Shown here: positions 20,865-33,600 of the stretch, in pieces | Numbering within the stretch: position 1 is the stretch's first letter | How the letters are laid out: every line of letters begins with the position of its first letter | NCBI GenBank assembly: GCA_027574665.1 | Contig: CM050656.1 | Span: forward strand, 6,137,001 to 6,201,000 | Length of the DNA stretch: 64,000 nt | Reading direction: 5' to 3' | DNA from: Rhynochetos jubatus | Taxonomy: Eukaryota > Chordata > Aves > Eurypygiformes > Rhynochetidae | Translations under genes and position numbers: made by a program | Notes under the pieces: generated by a model | What the model was told of the DNA's origin: nothing | The model's input: only the letters and a program-made list of their open reading frames with translations | Database searches by the model: none

Positions 20865-23800
20865 AATCTGGAGGATGATTCTGTGTGTCCTGCACTAAAA
20901 GCAATTCAGGGTTATGTGGTGTTCAGACACTTGGATTCTGTGATGTGGATGTTTAAGGAATACCTACTCAGCAAGGCAAAGGGGAGAAAAATGCAAGGAT
21001 GGTGAAATTGCATTACTCTCAGAAAAAAAGCATGCTTGGGCCTGTGATTTCACTGATGGAGGACAAAAAGCACTAACAGTATACAAGTCCAGTTGTATTT
21101 AAATCTGAGACAGAGGCCCTAGTAATTAAAGGCTGTAGTCCCTGGTTTAGTTCTGAAAAAAGGCCAGATTGGTAGTGATGTTCGGTAGCTTGGGTCCAGG
21201 GCTGTGCCTGCCTGCTGCTAGGCTCCGTGTGAGGGGCTGTTAACTCCATGCTGGGATGCTCTGGTGTCTGTCAGTGCTGAAATGTGTTCATGAAGGGAGA
21301 TGGTGCTGGTGTCAGACGTCCACATGCAGGGTTGTCGCAGTCTGGTTATTCTGCAAAGATTAGTTTTTTTATTGACTTTTTGCCGAAGATTGGCATGCAT
21401 TTCCTAAAGAAAATCTGGACACACAGCCCTAAAAATAGCCGAAGACAACTGGCTTCCGAGTATTTTGCAGCCAGTCTGTGGCCTTAGAGGAAACAAATCT
21501 GTTCATGACATTCTGGTGAGCCAATCCAATATGTGACTCTGTCCAGGCTGTTACATGTTCTCTTAGCCTGAAGCTTCGACTAGTTCACAAAATCACCCAA
21601 AGTGCATCCTCTCTCATAAATTTGGGTAGGATTTAGGAGGTCAGCGTGGTCCTGTGCTGGATATGGCCACTCAAGGTAAATCCCACAGTGGGGTTTAGGA
21701 TATGCAACCTAAGCATCCCATGGCTTGGTCTGCGCTGTCAAGCAGTTGAAGCCCTGCTGGACTGGGCTGTGTGCACAAAATTGTGGCGTGTCCGTGTAAT
21801 CAATGAGGAAAATCAACAGGACTCAGCGTGTGTACACAGTGGGTAGGATTGATGGTTGTATAACTCACTGTCCTGCTACAGGTCTGCGTACCAGGGAAAG
21901 GTGAGAAGTAGCGATATGTACAGACGTGTAAATCATTAGCAATGTCTGTATCTACCAGGTTTCGGGAGAAGTGGGACTCCAGCCGAGTGGGAATGGCTGT
22001 GGTGGCAGAGCTTTCAGTGAACTGAGGCAAGGTGTCTGTGCTTCGCTGCTTTTCAGAAATTGGTCTGTCCTTGGCTTCAGCTGCATTTTTATATGACATT
22101 GGACAAATCACTTAACCTCTCTGGGCATCGTTGCTTAAAATGGAAACGTCAATATTCTTGCCAACCTTTGTGAGCTACCACTGGATTAATGAATAAAAAT
22201 TGCCATATAAAGTGTAAGCATCATTTATGATGTATTTTATCTTGTTTACTTGCAAAGCAGCTGGGCTACCTTGAAGTGTCACAACTGGTGAAAGTGAGAG
22301 GGGACCTACTGTGTTAGCTGGAGTCAAGATAGCCCCAAAACTAAGATTACCTATAAATTCTTGAGATGGGTTTAGAAACATATTTTCAATAGGGTAGTTT
22401 AGTGTTAGAAGTTTGATGTACTGCAGAACTTTACTTTCTCTAATGGACTCTGAGCTCCATGCTTTCAAAAATTGTTTAGGAAGATGACAGCATAGGCACT
22501 GACAACCATAGCTGTCATGAGTAAACCTGGGTAGACAGAGGAAGAGAAAATACATTGTTGTACTTCCAAATAACTCGTCTTCAGCTTTAGTTGTTTAATT
22601 CCTTCTGTCTCTGTCTTTAGCCTCCTATTTTTAAGCAAACTCTTCCTGTGCATTTTCATTATAATTACAATATTTAGAATAAGTTTAATATCTAACAAAT
22701 TTTAGCTGCCTTTACTGAGAAAAAAAGGCTTAATCTGAAAAATAGAAAATGATTGCAAAGTAGGAATAAGTGTTTTAGAGGGAAAGTAATTGAGATTACT
22801 CCATGTAGGAGCAGCACCATACACATGGAGTGGTACTGAAGATGTGCTAGTATTTCCCTGTGATAAGGTGATTCTCCCCTCCCACACTTCCCAACACGCA
22901 AATTTAAGACAATGTTTAGATTTAGATCCTTAAGAACTGGGGGGGAAGTCATCTTGAATTCTATTCCAGATGACATCCTTCCTTATGCACTAGAATTAGC
23001 AGTCCAAACCGAACCCCGTCTGTTGGACTTGCTTGTTTCTGAGAGTGGCCCAAACCCTGTTTTTCTGGCATGTAACTCTTGCTTTGCCGTTGTGGAATCA
23101 TCGCCCAGTCCTCCGGCTTACCGCTGCACTGCTTCCATCCCTGAGCCCTCGGATAGTTCTTGGGAGCAGAAAGTTTTGCTGCCAGGTTGCTTCATGTCTA
23201 CAGAATTGGTACTGAAATGGTCCCCTATCAGACAATCGCTATTGCAGGGTGACTTGAAAATCTTGCAGCCTTGTCCTGGGGCACAGTTACACTGGAAAAA
23301 TGCATGGCTTGTGATTCTCAGCCATTGTCAGCCAAAACAGCCCATGGAAATAAGGAGCCGGTGGGGTAGAGTGGTAGGCACAAGTCAGGGCAATACACCT
23401 GAGAAATCTGGCTCATACAGTACCACTTGGCAGTTCTCCATGGGACCACGGCACCACAGTGTTGGACGCTTCACAAACACATAGCAGAGGCCTGGATCTG
23501 AGGTTTTAATTCGATTCTAGGTGCTGATAGCTGAGAAGGAGCACAAAGATACAGCGTTTTGTAGGAGCAGGGTACGATAAGGACAGAACAAGTGTCTTGG
23601 AGGCTCAGTCCATCTCTTGTCTGCCGGACCTTTTGCTATTTCTTCTTCAAGCCTCTTGGCTGTACCGGTAGAACCATGTTTTCTCATTGCTGGAAAAGCT
23701 TTGTGTGGCAAATGTGGTGTGACTCAAGGTGTGATTGGCAATGACTCTGAGATTGTCCCTCAAAAGCTTGTTGAAGTTTGCCTAAGACTCAGTGAAGAAC

Positions 23801-25386
23801 AACAGGGAAGGGTTGGGGCAGAAAAGAATCAGTAGCTGGCAGTGTCGTCTTAGGCCAAGCACTGTCACCGCAAAACCCTTGCACTAAGCCAGGGGGAAGA
23901 TGTTGGGGTGTTCGTTTTGAATCCTTAAGCCACAACGGCTGTCTGCTTTTGTTAGCAGGCTTCCCTGTTATCCCATAATCTCTTCAGACACTTGAATTTG
24001 TCTGCTTTTCTGCCTGGATGGTGGGGGGTGTTGGGAGGCTTCTTGTTTCGGAGACAGTTGTGGTCTTTGAATGCAACTTTTTACCCTAATGTGACAAAAA
24101 GGAGGCACAAAGCCAGAGATAGCATGCTGTGCTGTTTATTGCTTGATTTATTTGTGGCCATGTCTGTCACACAGATGCCAACATGTTTTATCTTCATTTA
24201 CAATAGCCCAAAATGTTTCACCTGGACTGATGTACAGTCCTAGGCCAGACAGGGAGGTTTCATAGGGAGATTCTTCTTAGCATGTAGCTTGTTGCTGTGA
24301 TTATTTTTTTTTTTAACCCCTGCTTCCCTTTCTGACCTTAAGTTTGCTGGTAAAGCTGTGCATGTTTTCAGTGCACAGTTTGGGTAATTAAAAATAGCTG
24401 CTTGCGGCGCTTGGCTTCTGTGCAGTCTTTTATCAATAGTGCCTCTGAGAATACCTTGTGTTTGGATGAATGGTTTTAAATAGAGTGGTGAGAACGGCAC
24501 GGAAGACAAATCAAACAGGCCTCTTTCACAGAAATCTTGTACTTTCCAATGCCTAGAATTTTTTTTAAACTGAAAACAAAACATACCAATATTTGAAATT
24601 TAATGTATCCTTGTTAATCTTGTTTTATTGTTTTGTTTTGTGGTTTTTTTTTTTGTTACTGGTGGAAAAGTTGTGCTCACAGGAATTGGTCATCAGTGGG
24701 TCACTCTAGGAGCGGTGGAGGACATGCAGGACCTGTCACAGCGAGTCTGCTGCAGAGGCCCATCCTCATTATTCTGTCCTGTAAAGAACCCAGTATGGTG
24801 GGCTTAAAGGGATGGTGCCAGAAGCCAGTTAGAAAACCATCAGTGAAAGTTGCTACCTAATCTTCTTCAGTGATTATCGTAGGCTCTGAAACTGAAGACA
24901 TTACATCCCATTAAAACTAGAATTCCCATTAAAAAAAACCGCGCTATGAATGTACTTATGGTCAAAATGATTGTCTAATTTCTTTTCTCCTTTTCCTCAG
25001 AAACATCTTCCTTCCTCTTATCCCAAATCTCAGGGATATGTAGTCATCATTTCAACTGGAAATCCATATGATGTTTAAAGTCTTGCACTGATTTATTTGT
25101 GGCTCTTCCCAGTCTGCCATGATCCCTCCATTGTAGCAGCCTGCAGAGTTCCTCATTTCCTTTTTCCGTTTGTGCCATTAACTTTAGTACCATATTTTCC
25201 CATGCTTTCTTTTCTTCATCTCCTCTCTACATGAAACAGTTAGGGCTTGCTGGAGGAAGGAAAAAACTTAAATTTTGAAAGCCTTTGTTTTGGTACTTCT
25301 CATGAGCAATGCATTCTTTAAATGGGTGTGTAGATGTAAAGGGAGAAGATTTCACCTCTTACACACAATTTTTGGATCCTATTTTT
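20865..25386. other. non-coding interval, longest non-repeat ORF inside
   Basis: No interspersed repeat is recognised. It contains the longest non-CR1 open frame of the window (22912-23484, +, 190 codons), which matches no family I know and has no clear splice or promoter context. A strong acceptor (TTTTCTCCTTTTCCTCAG, ending 25000) is followed by 25 open codons to a TAA but has no donor. T-runs lie at about 24305-24314 and 24644-24654. Confidence 0.4.
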
Positions 25387-25388
25387 GA

Positions 25389-25404
25389 TTTTTTTTTTTT
25401 TTTT
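25389..25404 (+). repeat. poly(T) run (T16) ahead of a splice-like AG
   Basis: Sixteen T followed by AAACAG. It is either low-complexity DNA or the polypyrimidine tract of an acceptor. The following frame (EKPPNRSGSN onward) is open for 37 codons to a TAG. Confidence 0.9.
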
Positions 25405-25886
25405 AAACAGGAAAAGCCTCCTAATAGAAGTGGATCAAACCCACAGCCCAGCCGTCTGGCATTGGCTCTGTTGGACACAGGGGAGGCTTCCAGCAGCTTC
25501 TCACTGAAACCACCTCTGTAGCTCCCTCCACTACCAAAACCTTGTCCTGCAAACCCAATAGATACTGCAGTATTGATTTTTCATCATTGTCAGATGTGGT
25601 GATTACTGATATTTTGAGTCTTGGAGTTATAGGTGGGTAACATGATGGGTTTGGCACTGTCCTAAGTCATCATGATAATGTTTTAATTTTACCTCTGGTG
25701 AATTTCTCATGCTGACATTGTTGACTCATACTTTGAGGGAGAAAAGTAATGTATGTGGACTGAAGAGTGTTGGTAGACTACCTGTGAAAGCATTTCTAGG
25801 AAACATGAAAGGGAAAAAAATAATGAAGCTATAATGTCTTGGTGACATTTTTGCTCCATTTTTCTTTCCTGTCCTCTGTTTTGCAG

Positions 25887-26054
25887 TCATACTGCAGAGA
25901 AATGAAATGAGAATTCGGTTATGGGTGAACAGCTGTGGAAATAAATTCTCAGGGAGGGCAAAATCTTCATATGAGGATGCATATGAGGATGTGGACCAGG
26001 CTTTCTCAGAAAGTTTAATTCCTAGAGAAAAGCTCCTTGAAGTACTTACTGATG
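25887..26054 (+). other. candidate coding exon 1 of a phase-consistent trio (unidentified)
   Basis: The acceptor TTTTTCTTTCCTGTCCTCTGTTTTGCAG is followed by 168 nt and the donor GATG|GTAAGG. Only one frame is open: two leftover bases, 55 codons, then one base (phase 1 in, phase 1 out). The peptide begins ILQRNEMRIRLWVNSCGNKF and ends SLIPREKLLEVLTD, with an acidic middle (SSYEDAYEDVDQAF). The next candidate at 26651 accepts phase 1 and keeps the frame open. No protein family is recognised. A 12-bp tandem repeat (25979-26002) lies inside and encodes the repeated YED. Splice sites and frame are observed; coding status is inferred. Confidence 0.3.
25979..26002 (+). repeat. 12-bp tandem repeat x 2
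   Basis: CATATGAGGATG occurs twice in a row, in frame within the exon candidate 25887-26054. Its length is a multiple of three. Confidence 0.9.
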
Positions 26055-26650
26055 GTAAGGCTTCCTTCTAGTAGTATTAGCTTACCATTACTCCTTACAT
26101 TCAGGGGCAGCCAATAGGATTTCAGGACCCCTCTGTGCCCAGGACAACTCTTACTCCTGTGTTAATTAGCAGATACCCATCAGTCTGGTGTGTATGTGGT
26201 TTTCAGTGTCGGTCTTTCTGGCTTCACTTGCTTATGTTGAATTTAAATGGAAATTCAATATATAATCAAGACCTAAAACCTGCTAAGCCCTGACATAGCA
26301 GCAATGCCCAGCTCTTTTCCTGATCTGCCAGGCAGTATAGAAGCAGCTAAATGAATATTAATGCATTCCTGTGGACTAGCAGCTTGGTTTACTTGTCTCT
26401 TCCATCTCCTGCAATGAAGTATGAGCTTTCTAGCTGGGTCATTAATAAAACAGCTAGTGGGTGATTTATTTCACCCAAAGTACTAGTTGGCCATTGTGTC
26501 TCCAATGTCAGCAGTGAATGGCTTTTCTGCTGTTGTCATGGTCTCCCCCTTAGTAATCGCAAGGATTCAGGAGAATGCAAAGGACTAGTATCGTGGGGAA
26601 CTTGCCTACCACACGTCTTGTTCCTATTGTTCTCATTGTGTGCTTTTCAG

Positions 26651-26703
26651 CTGAACACGAATCCTGTTTTCCTGGGAGACACCAAGACCTTGCAGGCCTC
26701 GTG
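26651..26703 (+). other. candidate coding exon 2 (unidentified)
   Basis: A strong acceptor (TTGTTCTCATTGTGTGCTTTTCAG) precedes 53 nt ending CTCGTG|GTAAGA. Joined to the phase-1 end of 25887-26054 it reads AEHESCFPGRHQDLAGLV and ends in phase 0. The intron between them would be 596 nt, GT-AG. A second open frame exists (LNTNPVFLGDTKTLQAS), so frame choice depends on the neighbour. No domain is recognised. Confidence 0.28.
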
Positions 26704-27409
26704 GTAAGAATTCAGGGACCTTGTCACATCCCTCATGGTGCAGGGCAGATTAGACAGTAAAAAAGAATATATGTATTTTTTTCCAGACTGCTGAAGATTG
26801 ATGGTGTCTGTCCTTCCTGGTCTGGAGGCTCTCTTACCAACCATCTCTGCATGTCTGACATCTTCATGGCTCCAAATCTTGGCTGTGTTTTGGCTGCCAT
26901 GGAAGAGAAGTGCTCATTACCTCTCAGTCTTAGGAAAATATATTACCTGGAGTAACAAAGGTGCTCTGTAGTCCCGGTTAAGTGTAAACCGAACAATTTT
27001 GATGCAGTGAGCAGAGGAACATGAGCACCTGCTCTGAATGAATATAAGACCTATTAACGAGAGGGATCTTCCTCTAGAATGTCAAAAATGGGTTTATTTG
27101 CTCTGGATTTGGACCGCTGTTCCGTTCAGTTAGCAGACCTTGGATAGCAGAAGAATTTGGTTCAAAGCTAATCAGTTCAGCAGTGAACTGCAGTGTGGCA
27201 AAAAGAGTCCTGGCATATCTAGACACTTAAACTTCTGAAACGGAACTGAAGACCGATGTATGTATGGCTTAGACCAGCAGATTTTATTAGAAAAATGAGT
27301 GGACTCCCTTCCCCTGCTAATTTTGGTATATAATGATCTCTACCGCTTGTTTCCGTCTCTGGAACAAGTCCTGGTTCTAGGACATTCATTCCCTCTCCTG
27401 TGGTTTCAG

Positions 27410-27490
27410 TGGAAGCTGCACATCCATATGCTGGTTACTCCTGACCGAGCCAAAGCAGTTGTGCCAATTGTTGCTGATGGATATTCTTGA
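27410..27490 (+). other. candidate terminal coding exon 3 (unidentified)
   Basis: The acceptor CCCTCTCCTGTGGTTTCAG is followed in phase 0 by 26 codons (WKLHIHMLVTPDRAKAVVPI, then VADGYS) and TGA at 27488-27490. Phase 0 matches the end of 26651-26703, and the intron would be 706 nt. An ATTAAA hexamer at 27841 could serve as a polyadenylation signal. The trio gives about 100 continuous codons with three good acceptors and two good donors. Upstream coding exons or a start codon were not established; one weak possibility is 17647-17711 read in the frame that ends in phase 1. A lncRNA or pseudo-exon origin is equally possible. Confidence 0.27.
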
Positions 27491-27611
27491 CAGCAGGTGA
27501 TTACAGGTCTGAAGAGGCAACTATATGCTCTCAAAGGCTTCTGTACAACGTGTGTTTCTGTGGATGCAGATGAATTCTTCTGTTTTCTCCTTGTTCTCTC
27601 TCCTCTCCTCA

Positions 27612-27627
27612 TTTTTTTTTTTTTTTT
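27612..27627 (+). repeat. poly(T) run (T16)
   Basis: Sixteen T within a longer pyrimidine tract (27590-27637). Confidence 0.9.
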
Positions 27628-27639
27628 CTTTTTTCAGGC

Positions 27640-30600
27640 ACATTTCTGGCATCTACTGTCAAAAAATTTGCCCCTTCATTAAGACACCAACTTTAAAAGA
27701 TGCTGAAAAGCTGAAGTAACCGTTTCAGCTGGTATAAGCAATTACAGACATTGCCAGGCAGCAAAATGACAACCTCACTGAAGCTTGGACAATTGCTACG
27801 TAGACGTTAATCGGGAAGGACACAGACAGATTCCTGAATTATTAAAAATGCAGTAATGTTTCGGAAGCCTTGATATGCCCTGATGAACCATGCTTAGGGA
27901 ACAGATTTTGCCCGTCCTAAGTTCTCTTATCTGGTAGAGTGGAGTAAGAACTGAGCAGCCTCCTCTCGTTGCCTTTCATCAGTTGGAGCATCTTTTCAGC
28001 TTTGAATTTCCGAGGCTGTTTCGTTGCTTGTGCTGCCATTCCCCCTCCCACCCTTCCGCTTTGTTTGCTTGACAAGAAGAAAGGCAGAAAGTGAAGCATG
28101 CAGCTACATTTCCATAAGCTTAGACAAACTATTTCTTTCTTTTTCTTTCTATCCCAGACAGGGTGCTTATAATTAGACATTCCTGCTGTGGCTGAAGCAG
28201 AGTTTTTGGAAGAAAGCTTTGGTGGTTTCTTACTAGCAAGAGCAGGAGTGAAAAATAACACGAATGCAGTTCGCCATTAATTTGGGAAATACTTGTTATC
28301 CTCACAATCCAGGCAAATAATTTTCTTCAGCCATGTTTGTTAGAAATACTGGAGCAGAGACCTAGTGGTACTTTTCCCTGTCATGCTGAGATCCGACAGT
28401 GCTGGCAGCATTTGGTGTCTTGAAGCTGAATGCGGAATTAAAAGTTTCTTAAAAAAGCAGGCTATTAAAGAGGCACTAAGAAAACCGGTTACACTGCTTA
28501 GTGGTTGGGTGGGATAATCTGAGCTTCTGCTTTTAATTAAGAGTGGACCCACGTTGCAGAATGTGGGCCTGGGATGAGAGGCTGTTTTGTGTGTGCATTT
28601 TAAGTCCTGAAACTGGCAGTATTGAGCTCTTGGGTTTTGTCCAATGAGCAGTTCTGGTGTTGAGACAGAGAAGAAAGAGAAGTGGTGAAATAAAACTTAA
28701 AGGCATTTTACTTCCTACCAGGGAAGTCTAGAGTGTAAATGGTACTACACACCCTTCCTGGTAAGAATTTTAAAGCAGTTGATTGGTGGCAAGATGTGAA
28801 ATACATGATTATTAACCTTTAAGTGATCAAGAGAAGTTATTTCTGTCACTGTTCGTAATACTTGCTGGGTCATTATCCTGTCCTGTAAGGAGCTGAGATG
28901 TGATACAGTGTTCTCTAACCTTGCAAACCTTATTCCCTCATCCTTATTTTAGTAGAAAACAAAAAATACTCTGAGAATGTACATAGGCCCTGGCTATGCC
29001 AGACAGGCTGTGTTGGAGCAGCTAAAGGAACAAGTCCTTGTAAGTAATGTACAAAGTTTCCCTTTGATTTCATTTAGACAGTTGGGTTTACAGACCTTGG
29101 TGATGCGCAAAGCTTGGTGGTGTACAAAGTTGAGCTTCAAATACAGCTCAGAGGTGGTGTGAATACAGGACTTATTTGTCCTGAATGTGTTTGCACTTAT
29201 GGCAGGATAATTATCTATCCTAACATAGGATATAGCATAACATAATCTGTTTGTACAAAAATTGGGCCCTCACTGCTGCTTTTGCCATGCAATAGATTCT
29301 TAGAACTGTTGATTCCTATTTAATAGACGTAATATGAACACTAATTCATTAAATGTGTCTTATTTCTTCTTTTTTTGTTACCAGACACAAGTTTGGTTAT
29401 TTCCTGCTGTAAACATGAAATTGCATTTTGAAGCTCTATTTAATTATTCTGGAAAACCCGTTCTTTCTGGAAACGTATGCCACTGTTGAACTGAGAAATG
29501 GTTCAGAATTGCTTGGTCATTCTCGGGGAAGGAATAATGATATAAAAAAGGATTCTACTTTCTGAAGCAGCAGAGATTCAAAATTTGGAAAGGTAACCAG
29601 TGCAATGCCCAGTATTACTTAGTTTTTATTGAAGTGACTGAAATTCTCTTTTAAAGTTAGTCCACTAGACAACAGATTTACCACTTAACTGAGTTTTAAT
29701 TGACCCTTTTATTATTATAATGATGGGAATAATGCTCTGGTAAACGTATTTTCCAGTTGCTGATTTTGATAATAAAAAACAGCCTTAGACTGCAAAAGGC
29801 AGAGGAACTCAGTTTCATGGAAATAGGCTGCCCTTCCATTTTAAAGATAACAGGGTCTTCTATTAACCTTGGATGGCACTCCCTAACTTGTTTCCTGCCT
29901 TTTCTTCATCATGTTGGCTCCTTGCCTTGAAAAGGAGATGGCTTTTTAATACAGCCACTAAATTCCACCAACTCAGAATCTTTCAATCCAATTACTATGG
30001 TAGATTAGTTCTTGACTCTCTCCCTCTCCAACTACAGCACTTGTGAATCAAGTGTTTGTTTTTCATCGCAAGTTTTTTGTTAGAACCAAAAGATTTTCTT
30101 TTTTTCTTATGACTTAGCCTGCATTATTAGTATAGCTCTCAAATGTTAATGATAGCGGTTCTTCGTAAAGCATCAGCTAGACGCTGGCTGCTGTGCTTTG
30201 TAAGATAAAGCTTGTTGTAAAGTTGTGCTCAGAGACAAAGCAAAGATTCGCATCCCGGAGCTGCAAACACGGCTGGAACAGGGGTAGTCCTAGCTGGTGT
30301 TTAGTGCTGTCCAAAGAACAACCCCTCCAATTCACCCCCCAGGAATAGTAGCAATAGTATAGTACAAGATTTTGTAGCGTATTCACTAGTTTGAGGACAA
30401 AGCATAAAATGATAAACATAACAATTGTTAACCTTAGCTATAATCTAGGGAATGTGCCATAAATTCTGAGGAAAATAATCTTCTTGCCTGGAAAGGATTA
30501 CAATCCTTTATTCTAGCAATGCTGGTGTTAGAATAGTTGGTCTTGGGCTGACGTAGCTCGTTGATGAGCAAAAGATACTTCTTAGAAATTACCGTGGGAT

Positions 30601-33600
30601 TTGGTTTTGAATTCTAACCTCTCGGCGTGTCCCACTGACTGCCCGCAGCACGGGATGCCAAGATGGATTTGGCTCGTGGAACTTCTGTTCAGGCTCTGGG
30701 ACAGGAGGGTTTAGCCTTTATGTTATGCTGATCCTCAAGTGGCCCTGGAGCCTGGCTGGCTCTGGCATACCTTTACGTGAGGGCTGCTCAGCTCTGGGCC
30801 ATCTAGAATGGTCAGTCTGCTGGCCAGAAACCACGGTACTGCTACCTAGTGTCATCCTTGCACACCTCTAGTGTACTTGGTCTTCTTTCCTTCCCCAGCT
30901 GATCTCCTGCTCCTGAGGGGACTCAGCCATTGCCATAGTACACATCAGCCCCCAAATTACTGAGCTCTGCTTGGACATGACCAGTTTAGAGATGTAATAC
31001 TTGTTTTCTGTGTCTCATTCTAGCTCAATCTGTAAAGTTTGGCAGAGAAAACTGTCACTATAAAAATTGTTTACCTGCCTAGATATTTCTCTTAGTACAG
31101 AACACGGTTTGTGTTTAAGTGGACAGATTTTTGCCTCCGAAGTACCTTGCTTTATGCTAGCTTCCACATGGGAACTTGATTTCTAAGCCAGTTTCTGCTG
31201 CAATTTATACTGAAAAGTCTCGGAAGTAGTTGGGGCTGGATGTGCTGTGAATACATTAAAGCAAACCCTGTATTTGTGCTACATTCCCTGGTATAGGAAT
31301 TGAGCATCTGTTTTGACTGGCAAGTGTCCCTCAGCTGTACTCACACTCGTAATACGGAGTTTGCGGACAAGAGGGATGCGTACAGACAAGATCTCTTGTA
31401 CATTCAGTGATGTGCAAATGCCTTTACTACTTGTAATAGAAAGAAATGAACCAAACATGCCAGAAGATACCGAATAAATTCCAGGTATGGTGGCATTGTT
31501 ATCATAAGCAACATATCAGATTTATAGCCTGCTGGTGATAAATTGAGGGTTTTGAAAACCTCTTCCATTGTGTAAATATAATGAGGATTAAATATTTTAA
31601 AATAAAGTATTACTATAAAACTAAAGAAGGTTTAAAAAGTTTGTATTTAACAGAATACACCTTAAACCTTGCATATAACAAAATGCAAATTTGAGGGAAC
31701 TCAACGACGTTATTCCAAGACCTGATGTGTAATTTAATTTCCGGTCGTGTCACACTCATTTAAGGAATGTGGTATAGCCACAGTTTTATACACTTCCAGA
31801 ATTCACTGGTTTTAAGCATTATGCTGCTGCTCTGTTGGAAGTGTTAGCACACTTTTTGTACAACCTGCCTAAGCAGGCCTCTGAGTTTTCTTTGAGTCAG
31901 ATTACAACTTTGTACCCTCACAGCTGCAGAAAAGTGTGTTTGTTTTGGTTCTTTTTTTTTGAGTTTGGGGATTTTTTTAATGCAACAAGGCATTCATTTT
32001 TGTAGGGAGGCAAACATTATGTAAACACTCAATTAATCCCACTCACGGGAAAACCAAGCCCTTCCAGATTTTACAATGCGATGTGTCATTTATTAACTGT
32101 CTTGCCTTGGAAAGAAAAAATATTCCAACCATTTCACCTTTTACTTCAGATTTTTAATTGTATTTATGATGTGGATTAAATTCCCATTTAAACTTAATAT
32201 ACCTGTCCTTTCTATGTTCCACTGATTCACTAAAATGAAAAGGTTGTATCACATACTGCAAATACTGGTACCAAACTGACTGTTCTCCCTTTATAAAGGA
32301 GAAGAATATCCACATATATACACATACATGCACACATATTAATACTAATTATTTAATCCATCTGTTTTCAGTGGGATTTTGAACATGTGCTTTTCCTTTT
32401 TTTTGTTTTCATTTAGTTTGTGGGTTTTTGCTGGATATTCATCTTTTTTTTTTGTAGGGTTTTTTTCACTATTCCAATGCTCCTAAAGTGGGTGTAAAGA
32501 AAACAGCAACAGCACATTGAACACTGAATTCTTTTTAAAAAGACAAACTAGGAAAAGAAAGACAAACGAATTAGTATTTTCTCATTAGGTGTGTTTTGCA
32601 GATTTTCCCTGTTTTTAAGGCTACATCAGCTCCATCAATTTCTCCAGCAGAGCTGGGAATTTTGATGCACACCATAGTTTTTATGACACTACTTAATCTT
32701 GTTCTGATGCTTCAAGTATTATGGTGGAGCCAGTACACTGAGGCTCTCAACAATACCAATGTAGAATTCTGAACAGTTATCGACAGCAAAGAAAACATTG
32801 CAAAATTTTCCCAATTTTCAATAAAACCATGAAGGGAAGTGTGTTTTAAGATAATGGGAAGAAAAGGCATATCCATGTTGGAGAGAAACCTGCTTTTTAG
32901 ATAGGATTTTGTTATACACTTTGTGGTAAGGATTGGAGGGTCTGCAGAATCTCTGAACAAGTATGTTGAAATGCTCTGTGTCATGCTCAGATTTCTGTAC
33001 CTTAGGGCATAAGCTGTCAGGGCGCCACGCAGAGAGAACGGCTTCTCATGTGTAAACATCTAGGAAGGAATCACTTCTGCGGAAGCATCACTATGCTGTT
33101 GCCTTTGTAATTTACGCCTTGCTCTTGCTTCATTTCCAGCTGCCTTCAGCTCTGGCGACGGTGAGGAGCTGAATCTCATTTTGCTCCTCCTGTCTCATTT
33201 GAGGCTCAGCTTTCAGCACGCAGTGACAGGGTGACCCAGATTCCCGAGGGGTGTCTGGTGAACGCAGTGCTGATGCGCTGCTTTCCAAGGCCTTGGTTGG
33301 CAAGTCTGATCCCAGCTAGAGGGTGTTATTTTCTTTTCTGCTCATCAGTTTGACAGGTGCATCTACCAGGAGTGGTTTAATGTAGTTAGCGTTAGCTAGC
33401 AGCATGTGTGCCTGGGTTTGTGTGAGTACAAATGGAAGGAACAGGTGGATAAGGGGCAGACAGGTGTGTTTAATAAAATAGATCAGTGGGAGAGGGTGGA
33501 GAGAGGGGAAAAAAAAAAAGCCCACAGGCATAGGAGGCTCATGGTGGAGTGTGAGAAGCCATGAAGCAAGGTAAGCTGGAGAGTGTTGGAAAAGCCAAAT

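Noticed and set aside
26782..26955. Exon after TTTTTTTCCAG with an open frame (LLKIDGVCPSW onward)
   Set aside because: The open frame needs a phase-2 partner. Joining to 26703 gives an immediate or near-immediate stop in either usable frame.
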